From Pseudomonadota bacterium (GTDB taxonomy: Bacteria; Pseudomonadota; Alphaproteobacteria; Rhodospirillales; Magnetospirillaceae), in assembly GCA_023458315.1 (NCBI GenBank), contig JAEXAH010000033.1:1-39949 (forward strand): a stretch of 39,949 nt of DNA. Reading direction: 5' to 3'. The notes below the pieces were generated by a model, which saw only the letters and a list, made by a program, of their open reading frames with translations, was not told the DNA's origin and ran no database searches. This document shows, one piece after another, positions 1 to 7,844 of the stretch. Numbering within the stretch: position 1 is the first letter of the stretch; every line of letters starts with the position of its first letter. Both the position numbers and the translations under genes were made by a program.

Positions 1-95
1 TGCACCCGATCCCATCCCGAACTCGGCCGTGAAAACCCCCAGCGCCAATGGTACTGTGTCTTAAGGCACGGGAGAGTAGGTCGCTGCCTGGTCTT
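1..95 (+). rRNA. rrf: 5S ribosomal RNA, 3' part (5' end outside window)
   Basis: The first ~95 bases match the conserved body and 3' half of bacterial 5S rRNA: the CCCGATCCCATCCCGAACTC stretch of loop B/helix III at about 5-24, the GCGCCAATGGTACTG segment, and the GGGAGAGTAGGTCGCTGCC 3' arm. The 5' strand of helix I lies before the window, so the gene is partial, and the exact 3' end (about 94-96) is estimated. An initiator tRNA follows about 150 bases downstream, the usual end of an alphaproteobacterial rRNA operon (16S-Ile-Ala-23S-5S-fMet). Confidence 0.9.
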
Positions 96-133
96 CCAAG
101 GAAACGCCAACCTAAACACGATGACAAACAGAC

Positions 134-165
134 AACGCAGGCCAAAAGCCTGCGTTTCGTCTTTT
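134..165 (+). terminator. Hairpin with T-rich tail after 5S rRNA
   Basis: AACGCAGGC (134-142) pairs with GCCTGCGTT (148-156) around a CAAAA loop and is followed by the T-rich tract TTCGTCTTTT. This is a typical intrinsic terminator. It could end part of the rRNA transcript or act as a processing stem before tRNA-fMet. Confidence 0.7.
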
Positions 166-243
166 AAGCCCTTATCGCGGGATAGAGCAGCATCCCAGCG
201 AAGCGGCACAAGAATACCGGGCCTAACGCCCGTAAAACATTAA

Positions 244-320
<77 letters not shown>

Positions 321-324
321 AATA

Positions 325-358
325 AAAAGGCCCTGACTGGAAACAGTCAGGGCCTTTT
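325..358 (+). terminator. Strong intrinsic terminator of the rRNA operon
   Basis: A perfect 15-bp inverted repeat (325-339 and 344-358) with a GAAA tetraloop has an A-run on the left and a T-run on the right, so it could work on either strand. It sits 4 bases after the CCA of tRNA-fMet and most likely ends the rRNA operon. Confidence 0.9.
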
Positions 359-488
359 CTCGTTTCCGCGCCCTGCCAGCGCCGTTGAGGGGCGATGGGG
401 GTGTTTGGGCCTACCCGCTCGAAATCCCCCGTCAGCCCCCTTGAAAACGCCGGGAAGAGGGTGCCGTTCCGATGCCCCGCGCGAGGGG

Positions 489-517
489 TGGCAAGTCTGG
501 AGGAAACAGACTTGCCA
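489..517. repeat. Perfect 11-bp inverted repeat
   Basis: TGGCAAGTCTG (489-499) and CAGACTTGCCA (507-517) are exact reverse complements separated by seven bases. No T-run follows on either strand, so it is a poor terminator. It may be an operator or a structured-RNA stem. It lies 10 bases before the CTGC-N3-GCAG box. Confidence 0.7.
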
Positions 518-527
518 TTACATTATG

Positions 528-538
528 CTGCGGTGCAG
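528..538. promoter_or_regulatory. CTGC-N3-GCAG box resembling a PhaR operator
   Basis: CTGC GGT GCAG is a dyad of the form described for PhaR, the polyhydroxyalkanoate-responsive repressor, in some Alphaproteobacteria. It lies in an AT-rich segment. No phasin or PHA gene follows within the window, so a functional link is unsupported and chance occurrence is possible in GC-rich DNA. Confidence 0.25.
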
Positions 539-741
539 CCAAAGCAATAATGACTCTAAGTTCTGAAGACATTGCCCTGAAAAGCAAGTCCCTGTTGATT
601 TGGCTTCATTTGCCGGAACCTACCCATTCCGATAGGGAAGGTGGGATGGGGCGGGCTTGGGGGCGGCGCAATACCCCCGTGCGGCGAAGGCAGATTTTCC
701 GCCACTTGTGGCAAAAATGCGGCCAGCGGGGGCTTGTCCGC

Positions 742-770
742 TTGACAGTCCGCCCCCCCTGGATTACACC
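742..770 (+). promoter_or_regulatory. Candidate sigma-70 promoter for tRNA-Asp
   Basis: A perfect TTGACA (742-747) is followed after 17 bases by TACACC (765-770), a weak -10 element. Transcription would start near 777, about 20 bases before tRNA-Asp. The perfect -35 with ideal spacing supports it; the -10 is poor. Confidence 0.5.
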
Positions 771-797
771 ACGCCTACCCGCGCGGGTGGCCGCGGA

Positions 798-874
798 GGG
801 GGTGTAGCTCAGTCGGTTAGAGCGCCGGCCTGTCACGCCGGAGGTCGCGGGTTCGAGCCCCGTCACTCCCGCCA
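798..874 (+). tRNA. tRNA-Asp (GUC)
   Basis: The 77-base cloverleaf has acceptor GGGGGTG paired with CACTCCC (one G-U), D arm GCTC/GAGC, anticodon stem CCGGC/GCCGG around CTGTCAC (anticodon GUC), T arm GCGGG-TTCGAGC-CCCGT, discriminator G and encoded CCA. The anticodon and G73 identify aspartate. Confidence 0.96.
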
Positions 875-876
875 TG

Positions 877-921
877 CCGCCGCTTCCGTCGCCCTTTGGC
901 AAAAGGGTGGGGAAGTGGCGG
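877..921 (+). other. Long hairpin directly after tRNA-Asp
   Basis: CCGCCGCTTCC (877-887) pairs with GGAAGTGGCGG (911-921) with one G-U, and inside it CCCTTT (892-897) pairs with AAAGGG (902-907). It starts 2 bases after the tRNA. There is no uridine run after it, so it fits a processing or stabilising stem, or a leader structure if tRNA-Asp and nuo share a transcript. Confidence 0.6.
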
Positions 922-1115
922 AAAGCCGCGGTTTAAGGCTTGTGTCTTGCAGGGAGGATGTCCGCCGTTTCGTCCTTTTCCATCCCCTGAAATTCCCTTC
1001 GCGGTCGTGCGGGCGGGTCCATCGGACCCCGTGGCGCGCCAAAGGGGCGGCAGGCGGACAAGGCGAACGACGCGGAGGCTTCCCGGGCCGGACCTGTAAC
1101 ATTAGGGCAGGAACG

Positions 1116-1481
1116 ATGGAAGCTTGGCTGCTCGAATATCTGCCGATCCTTATCTTCATCGGCATCGCCGTTGGCCTGTCGGCGGTGATCATCGCCGCGT
1201 CGTGGATCGTCGGCCACCAGAAGCCCGATCCCGAGAAGAATTCGGCCTACGAATGCGGTTTCGAGGCGTTTGGTGACGCGCGCTCGAAGTTCGAGGTGCG
1301 GTTCTACCTGGTCGCCATCCTTTTCATCATCTTCGACCTGGAAGTGGCCTTCCTGTTCCCGTGGGCGGTGTCCCTGGGCAAGATCGGGCTGTTCGGCTTC
1401 TGGTCGATGATGGTGTTCCTGGCCGTGCTGACCATCGGCTTCATCTATGAATGGCGAAAGGGAGCCTTGGAATGGGAGTGA
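1116..1481 (+). CDS. nuoA: NADH-quinone oxidoreductase subunit A
   Basis: This 121-residue membrane subunit of complex I sits at the junction of the peripheral and membrane arms. Three membrane segments are visible (about 8-30, 65-85, 92-113). The family signature is clear: YECGFEAFG, then ARSKFEVRFYLVAILF and FDLEVAFLFPW. The start at 1116 follows an AGGA element and gives the normal length; the open frame extends far upstream through tRNA-Asp and cannot be coding there. It is the first gene of a 14-gene nuo operon and overlaps nuoB by 10 bases. No clear promoter was found in the 240 bases before it. Confidence 0.96.
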   Translation: MEAWLLEYLPILIFIGIAVGLSAVIIAASWIVGHQKPDPEKNSAYECGFEAFGDARSKFEVRFYLVAILFIIFDLEVAFLFPWAVSLGKIGLFGFWSMMVFLAVLTIGFIYEWRKGALEWE

Positions 1482-2032
1482 CCAATTCCGGACTGGTGTC
1501 GCCCGCGCACTCGGCGCCGCTGCCTCAGGGCGCGGCGCAAAGCCAGGTTCTGCAACTGGTCACCGACCAGATCCAGGACAAGGGCTTCGTGCTGGCGAAC
1601 GTCGACAAGCTGGTCAACTGGGCCCGCACCGGCTCGCTGTGGCCCATGACCTTCGGTCTGGCCTGCTGCGCCGTGGAAATGATGCATGCCGGCTGTTCGC
1701 GCTATGACCTGGACCGCTTCGGCATCGTGTTCCGTCCGTCGCCCCGTCAGTCGGACCTGATGATCGTGGCCGGCACGCTGACCAACAAGATGGCCCCGGC
1801 GCTGCGCCGCGTGTACGACCAGATGGCCGAGCCGCGCTACGTGCTGTCCATGGGGTCGTGCGCCAATGGCGGCGGCTACTACCATTATTCCTATTCGGTG
1901 GTGCGCGGCTGCGACCGCATCGTGCCCGTGGACGTCTATGTCCCCGGCTGCCCGCCGACCGCCGAGGCTCTTCTGTACGGCATCATGCAGTTGCAGAAGA
2001 AAATCCGGCGTACCGGCACCATCCTTCGCTAG
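1472..2032 (+). CDS. nuoB: NADH-quinone oxidoreductase subunit B
   Basis: This 186-residue subunit carries the terminal 4Fe-4S cluster N2 of complex I, which passes electrons to quinone. The four ligands are visible as C65-C66 (GLACCAVEMMHAG), C130 (MGSCANGGGYYHY) and C160 (YVPGCPPTAEALLYG). I chose the ATG at 1472 over the one at 1451 because AAGGGAG lies about 8 bases before it; the seven extra residues of the longer form look unrelated to the family. The start lies inside the end of nuoA, suggesting translational coupling. Confidence 0.96.
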   Translation: MGVTNSGLVSPAHSAPLPQGAAQSQVLQLVTDQIQDKGFVLANVDKLVNWARTGSLWPMTFGLACCAVEMMHAGCSRYDLDRFGIVFRPSPRQSDLMIVAGTLTNKMAPALRRVYDQMAEPRYVLSMGSCANGGGYYHYSYSVVRGCDRIVPVDVYVPGCPPTAEALLYGIMQLQKKIRRTGTILR

Positions 2033-2056
2033 ACTCCAAGGGACGGCCAGACCACC

Positions 2057-2665
2057 ATGACGCAAGCGCTGAAGGACCTGGGCGAGTACATCGCCGCCGC
2101 CCTGCCCAACGACGTGTTGGAAACCGAGGTCAACCGCGTCGGCGAGTTGACCGTTCTCGTTCGTACCCCGTCCATCGTGAAGGTCCTGACCTTCCTGCGC
2201 GACGACACCACCTGTCTGTTCAAGCAGTTGGTCGACGTCTGCGGCGTGGACTATCCGGGGCGCGAGCAGCGGTTCGACGTCGTCTATCACCTGCTGTCGA
2301 TGAAGCACAACCAGCGCGTCCGCGTGAAGGTGCACACCGACGAGGACACCCCCGTGCCGTCCGTGACCGGCGTGTTCAACTCGGCCGGCTGGTTCGAGCG
2401 TGAAACCTGGGACATGTACGGCGTGGTCTTCTCGGACCATCCCGACCTGCGCCGCATCCTCACCGATTACGGTTTCGAGGGGCATCCGCTGCGCAAGGAC
2501 TTCCCGCTGACCGGCTATGTGGAACTGCGCTACGACGAAGAGCAGAAGCGCTGCGTCTACGAACCGGTGAAGCTCACCCAGGATTTCCGTAACTTCGACT
2601 TCCTGTCGCCGTGGGAGGGCCAGGGCCCGCTGCCGGGTGACGAGAAGGCGGAAGGGAGCCGCTGA
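2057..2665 (+). CDS. nuoC: NADH-quinone oxidoreductase subunit C
   Basis: This 202-residue peripheral-arm subunit is of the 30-kDa (NDUFS3) family and packs against NuoD near the quinone site. The family signature is seen at about 114-153: ERETWDMYGVVFSDHPDLRR and then GHPLRKDFPLTG. It has no cofactor. It is separate from nuoD, as in Alphaproteobacteria and mitochondria, and not fused as in E. coli. It starts 24 bases after nuoB, and nuoD follows after 2 bases. Confidence 0.96.
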   Translation: MTQALKDLGEYIAAALPNDVLETEVNRVGELTVLVRTPSIVKVLTFLRDDTTCLFKQLVDVCGVDYPGREQRFDVVYHLLSMKHNQRVRVKVHTDEDTPVPSVTGVFNSAGWFERETWDMYGVVFSDHPDLRRILTDYGFEGHPLRKDFPLTGYVELRYDEEQKRCVYEPVKLTQDFRNFDFLSPWEGQGPLPGDEKAEGSR

Positions 2666-2667
2666 CC

Positions 2668-3846
2668 ATGGCCGAATCCCAGATCAAGAGCTACAACATC
2701 AATTTCGGCCCGCAGCATCCGGCGGCGCACGGCGTGCTGCGCCTGATCCTCGAGATGTCGGGTGAAGTGGTGGACCGCGCCGATCCGCATATCGGCCTGC
2801 TGCATCGCGGCACCGAGAAGCTGATCGAGCACAAGGTCTATCAGCAGTCGATCCCCTATTTCGACCGCCTGGACTATGTCGGCACCATGAACCAGGAGCA
2901 CGCCTTCGTGCTCGCCGCCGAGAAGCTGCTCGGCCTCGAGGTTCCGCTGCGTGGCCAGTACATCCGCACCCTCTATAACGAGATCGGCCGCATCCTCAAC
3001 CACCTGCTGAACGTCTGCGCCTTCGTCTTCGACGTCGGCGGCATGACGCCCATGCTGTGGGGCTTCGAGGAACGCGAGAAGCTGATGGAGTTCTACGAGC
3101 GCGCTTGCGGCGCCCGTCTGCACGCCAATTACTTCCGCATCGGCGGCGTCGCCATGGACCTGCCGACCGGCCTGCTGGAAGACATCGCCGCGTGGTGCGA
3201 GACCTTCCCGGCGGTGCTGGACGACATCGAGACGCTGGTGACGGAAAACCGCATCTTCAAGCAGCGTACCGTCGATATCGGTACGGTCAGCAAGGAAGAG
3301 GCGCTGGATTGGGGCTTCACCGGCCCGAACCTGCGTGCCTCGGGCATCGCCTGGGACCTGCGCAAGAGCCAGCCCTACGACGTCTATGACCGCATGGACT
3401 TCGATATTCCGGTCGGCAAGCACGGCGATTGCTACGACCGCTATCTGGTCCGCGTGATCGAGATGCGCGAATCGCTGAAGATCATGAAGCAGTGCATCCG
3501 CGAGATGCCCGCCGGTGCTGTGCGCGCCGAGAACCACAAGGTCACGCCGCCGCCGCGCGCCGAGATGAAGCGGTCGATGGAAGCGCTGATCCACCATTTC
3601 AAGCTGTTCACCGAGGGCTTCCACGTTCCGGCTGGCGAAGTCTATGCCGCCGTCGAGGCGCCCAAGGGCGAATTCGCCGTGTATCTGGTGGCCGACGGCA
3701 CCAACAAGCCGTACCGCTGCAAGATCCGTCCGCCGGGCTATGTCCACCTTCAGGCCCTCGACATGATGTCCAAGGGACACATGCTGGCCGACGTGGTCGC
3801 CAATATCGGCTCCATCGACATCGTTTTCGGCGAGATCGACCGATGA
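2668..3846 (+). CDS. nuoD: NADH-quinone oxidoreductase subunit D
   Basis: This 392-residue 49-kDa subunit is related to the large subunit of NiFe hydrogenases and forms most of the quinone-binding pocket with NuoB. Recognisable parts are NFGPQHPAAHGVLR near the N-terminus (loop with the quinone-facing His), HRGTEKLIE, and the C-terminal GDIDIVFGEIDR-like end (here GSIDIVFGEIDR), which is diagnostic. The length is normal for an unfused NuoD. The stop overlaps the start of nuoE. Confidence 0.97.
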   Translation: MAESQIKSYNINFGPQHPAAHGVLRLILEMSGEVVDRADPHIGLLHRGTEKLIEHKVYQQSIPYFDRLDYVGTMNQEHAFVLAAEKLLGLEVPLRGQYIRTLYNEIGRILNHLLNVCAFVFDVGGMTPMLWGFEEREKLMEFYERACGARLHANYFRIGGVAMDLPTGLLEDIAAWCETFPAVLDDIETLVTENRIFKQRTVDIGTVSKEEALDWGFTGPNLRASGIAWDLRKSQPYDVYDRMDFDIPVGKHGDCYDRYLVRVIEMRESLKIMKQCIREMPAGAVRAENHKVTPPPRAEMKRSMEALIHHFKLFTEGFHVPAGEVYAAVEAPKGEFAVYLVADGTNKPYRCKIRPPGYVHLQALDMMSKGHMLADVVANIGSIDIVFGEIDR

Positions 3847-4475
3847 GCAACGCAGAAATGACCAGCTTCGCCTTCACCCCCGAGAACCTGGACCTGGCGA
3901 AGAAGATCATCGCCAAGTACCCGGCGGGCAAGCAGCAATCGGCGGTCATGCCGCTGCTCGATCTGGCCCAGCGCCAGGTCGGTTGGACCAGCATGGCGGT
4001 GATCGAGTACATCGCCGAGATGCTGGAGATGGCGCCGATCCGCGTGCAGGAGGTCGTGACCTTCTACACCATGTACAACCAGAAGCCCGTGGGTAAGTTC
4101 CACGTTCAGGTCTGTACCAACATCTGCTGCCTGCTGCGCGGCTGCGACAGCGTCGCCGAAACCGCCAAGAGCGTGCTGGGCGTCGAGTGGGGCGAGACTA
4201 CCGCCGACGGCCAGTTCACCTTGGCCGAGGTCGAGTGCCTGGGCGCCTGCACCAACGCGCCGATGATGCAGATCAACGACGATTATTACGAGGACCTGAC
4301 CCCCGAGACCACCAAGGCGGTGCTCGAGGCGCTCAAGCGGGGCGAGAGCCCGAAGACCGGTCCTCAGAACGGTCGTCAGTTCTCGGCGCCCGAGGGTGGC
4401 CCGACCACCCTCACCGAGCTCACCTTCGTGCCCGCGCCGTCAGGCGCTCCGAAGACCAACGGGGAGAAGGCCTGA
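3843..4475 (+). CDS. nuoE: NADH-quinone oxidoreductase subunit E
   Basis: This 210-residue 24-kDa subunit of the NADH-dehydrogenase module has a thioredoxin-like fold with 2Fe-2S cluster N1a. The ligands fit C91-x4-C96 (CTNICC) and C132-x3-C136 (ECLGACTNAP). The N-terminal helical part has RQVGWTSMAVIEYIAEML. The last ~45 residues form a polar, proline-containing extension absent from shorter homologues such as E. coli NuoE. ATG at 3843 overlaps the nuoD stop (ATGA). The frame runs upstream inside nuoD, but that part is an out-of-frame shadow. Confidence 0.96.
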   Translation: MSNAEMTSFAFTPENLDLAKKIIAKYPAGKQQSAVMPLLDLAQRQVGWTSMAVIEYIAEMLEMAPIRVQEVVTFYTMYNQKPVGKFHVQVCTNICCLLRGCDSVAETAKSVLGVEWGETTADGQFTLAEVECLGACTNAPMMQINDDYYEDLTPETTKAVLEALKRGESPKTGPQNGRQFSAPEGGPTTLTELTFVPAPSGAPKTNGEKA

Positions 4476-5752
4476 TGCTGCGCGACCAGGATCGTATCTT
4501 CACCAACCTGTACGGCATCCACGATTGGGGCCTGAAGGGCGCTTTGGCGCGCGGTGACTGGGACAACACCAAGGCCATCCTCGAACGTGGCCGCGACGCC
4601 ATCATCGAGGAAGTCAAGAATTCCGGCCTGCGCGGCCGTGGCGGCGCCGGTTTCGGCACCGGCATGAAGTGGTCCTTCATGCCCAAGGTGGTGGGCAACC
4701 GCCCGCATTACCTGGTGATCAACGCCGACGAAGGCGAGCCGGGCACCTGTAAGGACCGCGAGATCATGCGCTTCGACCCGCACAAGCTGGTCGAGGGCGC
4801 GCTGATCGCCAGCTTCGCCGTCGGGGCGCACGCCGCCTACATCTACATCCGTGGCGAATTCGTGCGCGAGGCCGAGCATTTGCAGGCCGCCATCGACCAG
4901 GCTTATGACGCCGGTCTGATCGGCGACAATGCCTGTGGCTCGGGCTACAAGTTCGATTGCTACGTCCATCGCGGCGCCGGTGCTTACATCTGCGGCGAGG
5001 AATCGGCGCTGATCGAAAGCCTGGAAGGCAAGAAGGGCCAGCCCCGCCTGAAGCCGCCGTTCCCGGCGGGCGTCGGCCTGTATGGCTGCCCGACCACGGT
5101 GAACAACGTGGAATCCATCGCCGTCGTCCCGACCATCATGCGCCGTTCGGCGTCGTGGTTCGCCGGTCTGGGCCGCCCGAAGAATTCCGGCACCAAGCTG
5201 TTCTGCATCTCCGGCCACGTGAACAAGCCGTGCAACGTGGAAGAAGAGATGGGCATTCCGCTGAAGGAGCTGCTGGAAAAGCATGCTGGCGGCGTGCGCG
5301 GCGGCTGGGACAACCTGCTGGCCGTCATTCCCGGCGGTTGCTCGGTTCCGGCGCTGCCCAAGTCCATCTGCGACACCGTGCTGATGGATTTCGATTCCTT
5401 GCGCGAGGTCCGCTCGGGCCTGGGCACCGCCGCGGTGATCGTCATGGACAAGTCCACCGACATCTGCCGCGCCATCGCCCGCCTGTCGCGCTTCTACAAG
5501 CATGAATCCTGTGGCCAGTGCACTCCCTGCCGCGAGGGCACCGGCTGGATGTGGCGCCTGATGGAAAAGCTGGTCCGGGGCGAATCCTCGTTCGAGGAAG
5601 TCGAACTGCTGGAGCAGGTGACCCGCCAGGTGGAAGGTCACACCATTTGCGCCCTCGGCGACGCTGCCGCGTGGCCGATTCAGGGTCTGATCCGCAACTT
5701 CCGCGCCGAGGTCGACAAGAAGATCGCCGGCCGGAACACCAGCGCGGCCTGA
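4475..5752 (+). CDS. nuoF: NADH-quinone oxidoreductase subunit F
   Basis: This 425-residue 51-kDa subunit is the NADH entry point, with FMN and 4Fe-4S cluster N3. Visible are the FMN/NADH glycine-rich loop GRGGAGFGTGMKW (54-66), NADEGEPGTCKDRE (83-96), CGEESALIESLEGKKGQPR (173-191), and the N3 ligands C346, C349, C352 (ESCGQCTPCREGTGW) with C392 (HTICALGD). The start overlaps the nuoE stop by one base. The adjacent nuoE and nuoG supply the rest of the NADH module. Confidence 0.97.
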   Translation: MLRDQDRIFTNLYGIHDWGLKGALARGDWDNTKAILERGRDAIIEEVKNSGLRGRGGAGFGTGMKWSFMPKVVGNRPHYLVINADEGEPGTCKDREIMRFDPHKLVEGALIASFAVGAHAAYIYIRGEFVREAEHLQAAIDQAYDAGLIGDNACGSGYKFDCYVHRGAGAYICGEESALIESLEGKKGQPRLKPPFPAGVGLYGCPTTVNNVESIAVVPTIMRRSASWFAGLGRPKNSGTKLFCISGHVNKPCNVEEEMGIPLKELLEKHAGGVRGGWDNLLAVIPGGCSVPALPKSICDTVLMDFDSLREVRSGLGTAAVIVMDKSTDICRAIARLSRFYKHESCGQCTPCREGTGWMWRLMEKLVRGESSFEEVELLEQVTRQVEGHTICALGDAAAWPIQGLIRNFRAEVDKKIAGRNTSAA

Positions 5753-5768
5753 GGAGAGTAGACGCCAA

Positions 5769-7844
5769 ATGCCCAAACTGACCATCGACGGAAGCGAGAT
5801 CGAAGTCGAGGCCGGGGTAACCATCCTCCAGGCCGCTGAGCAGCTCGGCATCGAGATCCCGCGCTTCTGCTACCACGAGCGGCTGGCCGTTGCCGGCAAT
5901 TGCCGCATGTGCCTGGTGGAAGTGGAGAAGATGCCCAAGCCCGTCGCCTCCTGCGCCATGCCGGTAGGCGAGGGCATGGTGGTGCACACCAACAACGCCA
6001 ACGTCCGCAAGGCACGCCAGGGCGTCATGGAATTCCTGCTGATCAACCACCCGCTGGATTGCCCGATCTGCGATCAGGGCGGCGAGTGTGATCTTCAGGA
6101 TCAGGCCGTGGCCTATGGCGGCGATCGCGGCCGTTACCAGGAAGAGAAGCGGGCGGTCGAGGACAAGTCCTACGGCCCGCTGGTCCAGACCTGGATGACC
6201 CGCTGCATCCAGTGCACCCGCTGCGTCCGCTTCATCAGCGAAATCGCCGGAACCCCGGTGCTGGGCGGTCTGGGCCGCTCCGAGCACCTGGAAATCTCCA
6301 AGTACGTGGACGCCGCCCTGTCCTCGGAACTGTCGGGCAATCTGATCGACCTGTGCCCGGTCGGCGCGCTGACCAACAAGCCCGCCGCCTACACCTACCG
6401 CGCCTGGGAACTGAAGAAGACCGAGAGCATCGACGCCATGGACGCGTTGGGCGCGGCCATCCGCGTCGACAGCCGTGGCAACGAGGTGGTTCGCGTCCTG
6501 CCGCGCGTCAATGACGACATCAACGAGGAATGGCTGGGCGACCGCTCGCGCTTCTCGGTGGATGGCCTCAAGCGCCAGCGTCTGGACCGTCCCTATGTCC
6601 GCAAGGACGGCAAGCTGGTTCCGGCCAGCTGGGGCGAGGCTTTCGCGGTGATCGCCGACAAGCTCAAGGGCGTGCCGGGCTCCAAGATCGCCGCCATCGC
6701 CGGTGATCAGGCCGATTGCGAAACCCTGGTGGCGGTCAAGGACCTGCTGGCCAGCCTCGGCTCGGCCAACATCGACTGCCGCTCGGACGGCGCCAAGCTG
6801 GACGCCAGCGTCCGCGCTTCGTACCTGTTCAACAGCACCATCGCCGGGATCGAACAGGCCGACGCCCTGCTGCTGATCGGGTCGAACCCGCGCAAGGAAG
6901 CGCCGGTTCTCAATGCCCGTCTGCGCAAGCGTTACCTGAAGGGCGGCTTCAAGGCCGCCGTGGTCGGCCCCAAGGCCGATCTGACCTTCAAGGCCGATCA
7001 CCTGGGCGACCAGGCTTCGGTGCTGGCCGACATCGCCTCGGGCAAGCATCCCTTCCTGGAGGTGCTGAAGGGCGCCGCCAAGCCCGCCATCATCGTCGGT
7101 CAGGGCGCCCTGACCCGCGAGGACGGCGCCGCGATCCTGGCCCTGGCCAAGAAGATCGCCGACGCCGCCGGTGTGGTGAAGGACGGCTGGAACGGCTTCA
7201 ACGTGCTGCACACCGCCGCCGCCCGCGTTGGCGGCCTGGACCTGGGCTTCGTGCCGGGGCAGGGCGGTCGTGACACCGCCGGGATCGTGGCCGGTGCCGC
7301 CGCCGGCGACATCGCGGCCCTGTTCCTGATCGGCGCCGACGACGTGGACGTCAAGGGCCTGGGCAGCGCCTTCGTGGTCTATCTGGGGTCGCACGGCGAC
7401 GCCGGTGCCCATCGCGCCGACGTGGTGCTGCCGGGTGCCGCCTATACCGAGAAGTCGGCCACCTACGTCAACACCGAGGGCCGGGTGCAGCGCACCCAAC
7501 TGGCGGTGTTCGCGCCGGGCGAGGCCAAGGAAGACTGGCGCGTCATCCGCGCGCTGTCCGACGCGCTGGGCAAGGCCCTGCCGTATGACAGCCCCAAGCA
7601 GGTGCGCGAGCGTCTGGCGGCGGTGAACCCGGTGTTCGCCACCCTGGACACCGTGACTCCGGCCGCCTGGGGCGCCGCGTTCGGTGCCGAAGGCGCCGTG
7701 TCCGACAAGCCGCTGGCCTCCAGCATCGACAATTACTACATGACCGACCCGATCAGCCGCGCCTCCAAGACCATGGCGGAATGCACGGCCGCGTTCGGCG
7801 AGGGTTGTGGCTGCAACCACAAGAAGACGGGGACCCATGGTTGA
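5769..7844 (+). CDS. nuoG: NADH-quinone oxidoreductase subunit G
   Basis: This 691-residue 75-kDa subunit carries three Fe-S clusters: 2Fe-2S N1b (C34, C45, C48, C62), 4Fe-4S N5 with a histidine ligand (H94, C98, C101, C107; HPLDCPICDQGGECDLQ), and 4Fe-4S N4 (C146, C149, C152, C196). The rest is a degenerate molybdopterin-oxidoreductase fold without an obvious cofactor site. The length is close to mitochondrial NDUFS1 and shorter than the ~900-residue E. coli form, and I see no extra N7 cysteine set. The C-terminus ends in a cysteine/histidine-rich tail (GEGCGCNHKK). nuoH begins inside the last 8 bases. Confidence 0.96.
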   Translation: MPKLTIDGSEIEVEAGVTILQAAEQLGIEIPRFCYHERLAVAGNCRMCLVEVEKMPKPVASCAMPVGEGMVVHTNNANVRKARQGVMEFLLINHPLDCPICDQGGECDLQDQAVAYGGDRGRYQEEKRAVEDKSYGPLVQTWMTRCIQCTRCVRFISEIAGTPVLGGLGRSEHLEISKYVDAALSSELSGNLIDLCPVGALTNKPAAYTYRAWELKKTESIDAMDALGAAIRVDSRGNEVVRVLPRVNDDINEEWLGDRSRFSVDGLKRQRLDRPYVRKDGKLVPASWGEAFAVIADKLKGVPGSKIAAIAGDQADCETLVAVKDLLASLGSANIDCRSDGAKLDASVRASYLFNSTIAGIEQADALLLIGSNPRKEAPVLNARLRKRYLKGGFKAAVVGPKADLTFKADHLGDQASVLADIASGKHPFLEVLKGAAKPAIIVGQGALTREDGAAILALAKKIADAAGVVKDGWNGFNVLHTAAARVGGLDLGFVPGQGGRDTAGIVAGAAAGDIAALFLIGADDVDVKGLGSAFVVYLGSHGDAGAHRADVVLPGAAYTEKSATYVNTEGRVQRTQLAVFAPGEAKEDWRVIRALSDALGKALPYDSPKQVRERLAAVNPVFATLDTVTPAAWGAAFGAEGAVSDKPLASSIDNYYMTDPISRASKTMAECTAAFGEGCGCNHKKTGTHG

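Larger units (their letters stand above)
361..797. other. Intergenic region without a convincing gene
   Basis: About 440 bases between the rRNA-operon terminator and tRNA-Asp. Open frames here (472-807 + and 606-902 -) have arginine/proline-rich translations, run into tRNA-Asp and resemble no known family, so I do not call them. The stretch 510-620 is clearly more AT-rich than its surroundings. It holds a perfect 11-bp inverted repeat (489-499/507-517), a CTGC-GGT-GCAG box (528-538), and a weaker stem (CCTACC near 619 with GGTGGG near 642). A tRNA-Asp promoter candidate lies at its right edge. Confidence 0.6.

Noticed and set aside
472..807. 111-codon frame before tRNA-Asp
   Set aside because: Runs into the tRNA, has no ribosome site, and its translation is arginine-rich with no recognisable features.
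1015..1029. GGGTCC-ATC-GGACCC stem in the nuo leader as a riboswitch or attenuator
   Set aside because: A 6-bp stem with a three-base loop is common by chance in GC-rich DNA and nothing else supports it.
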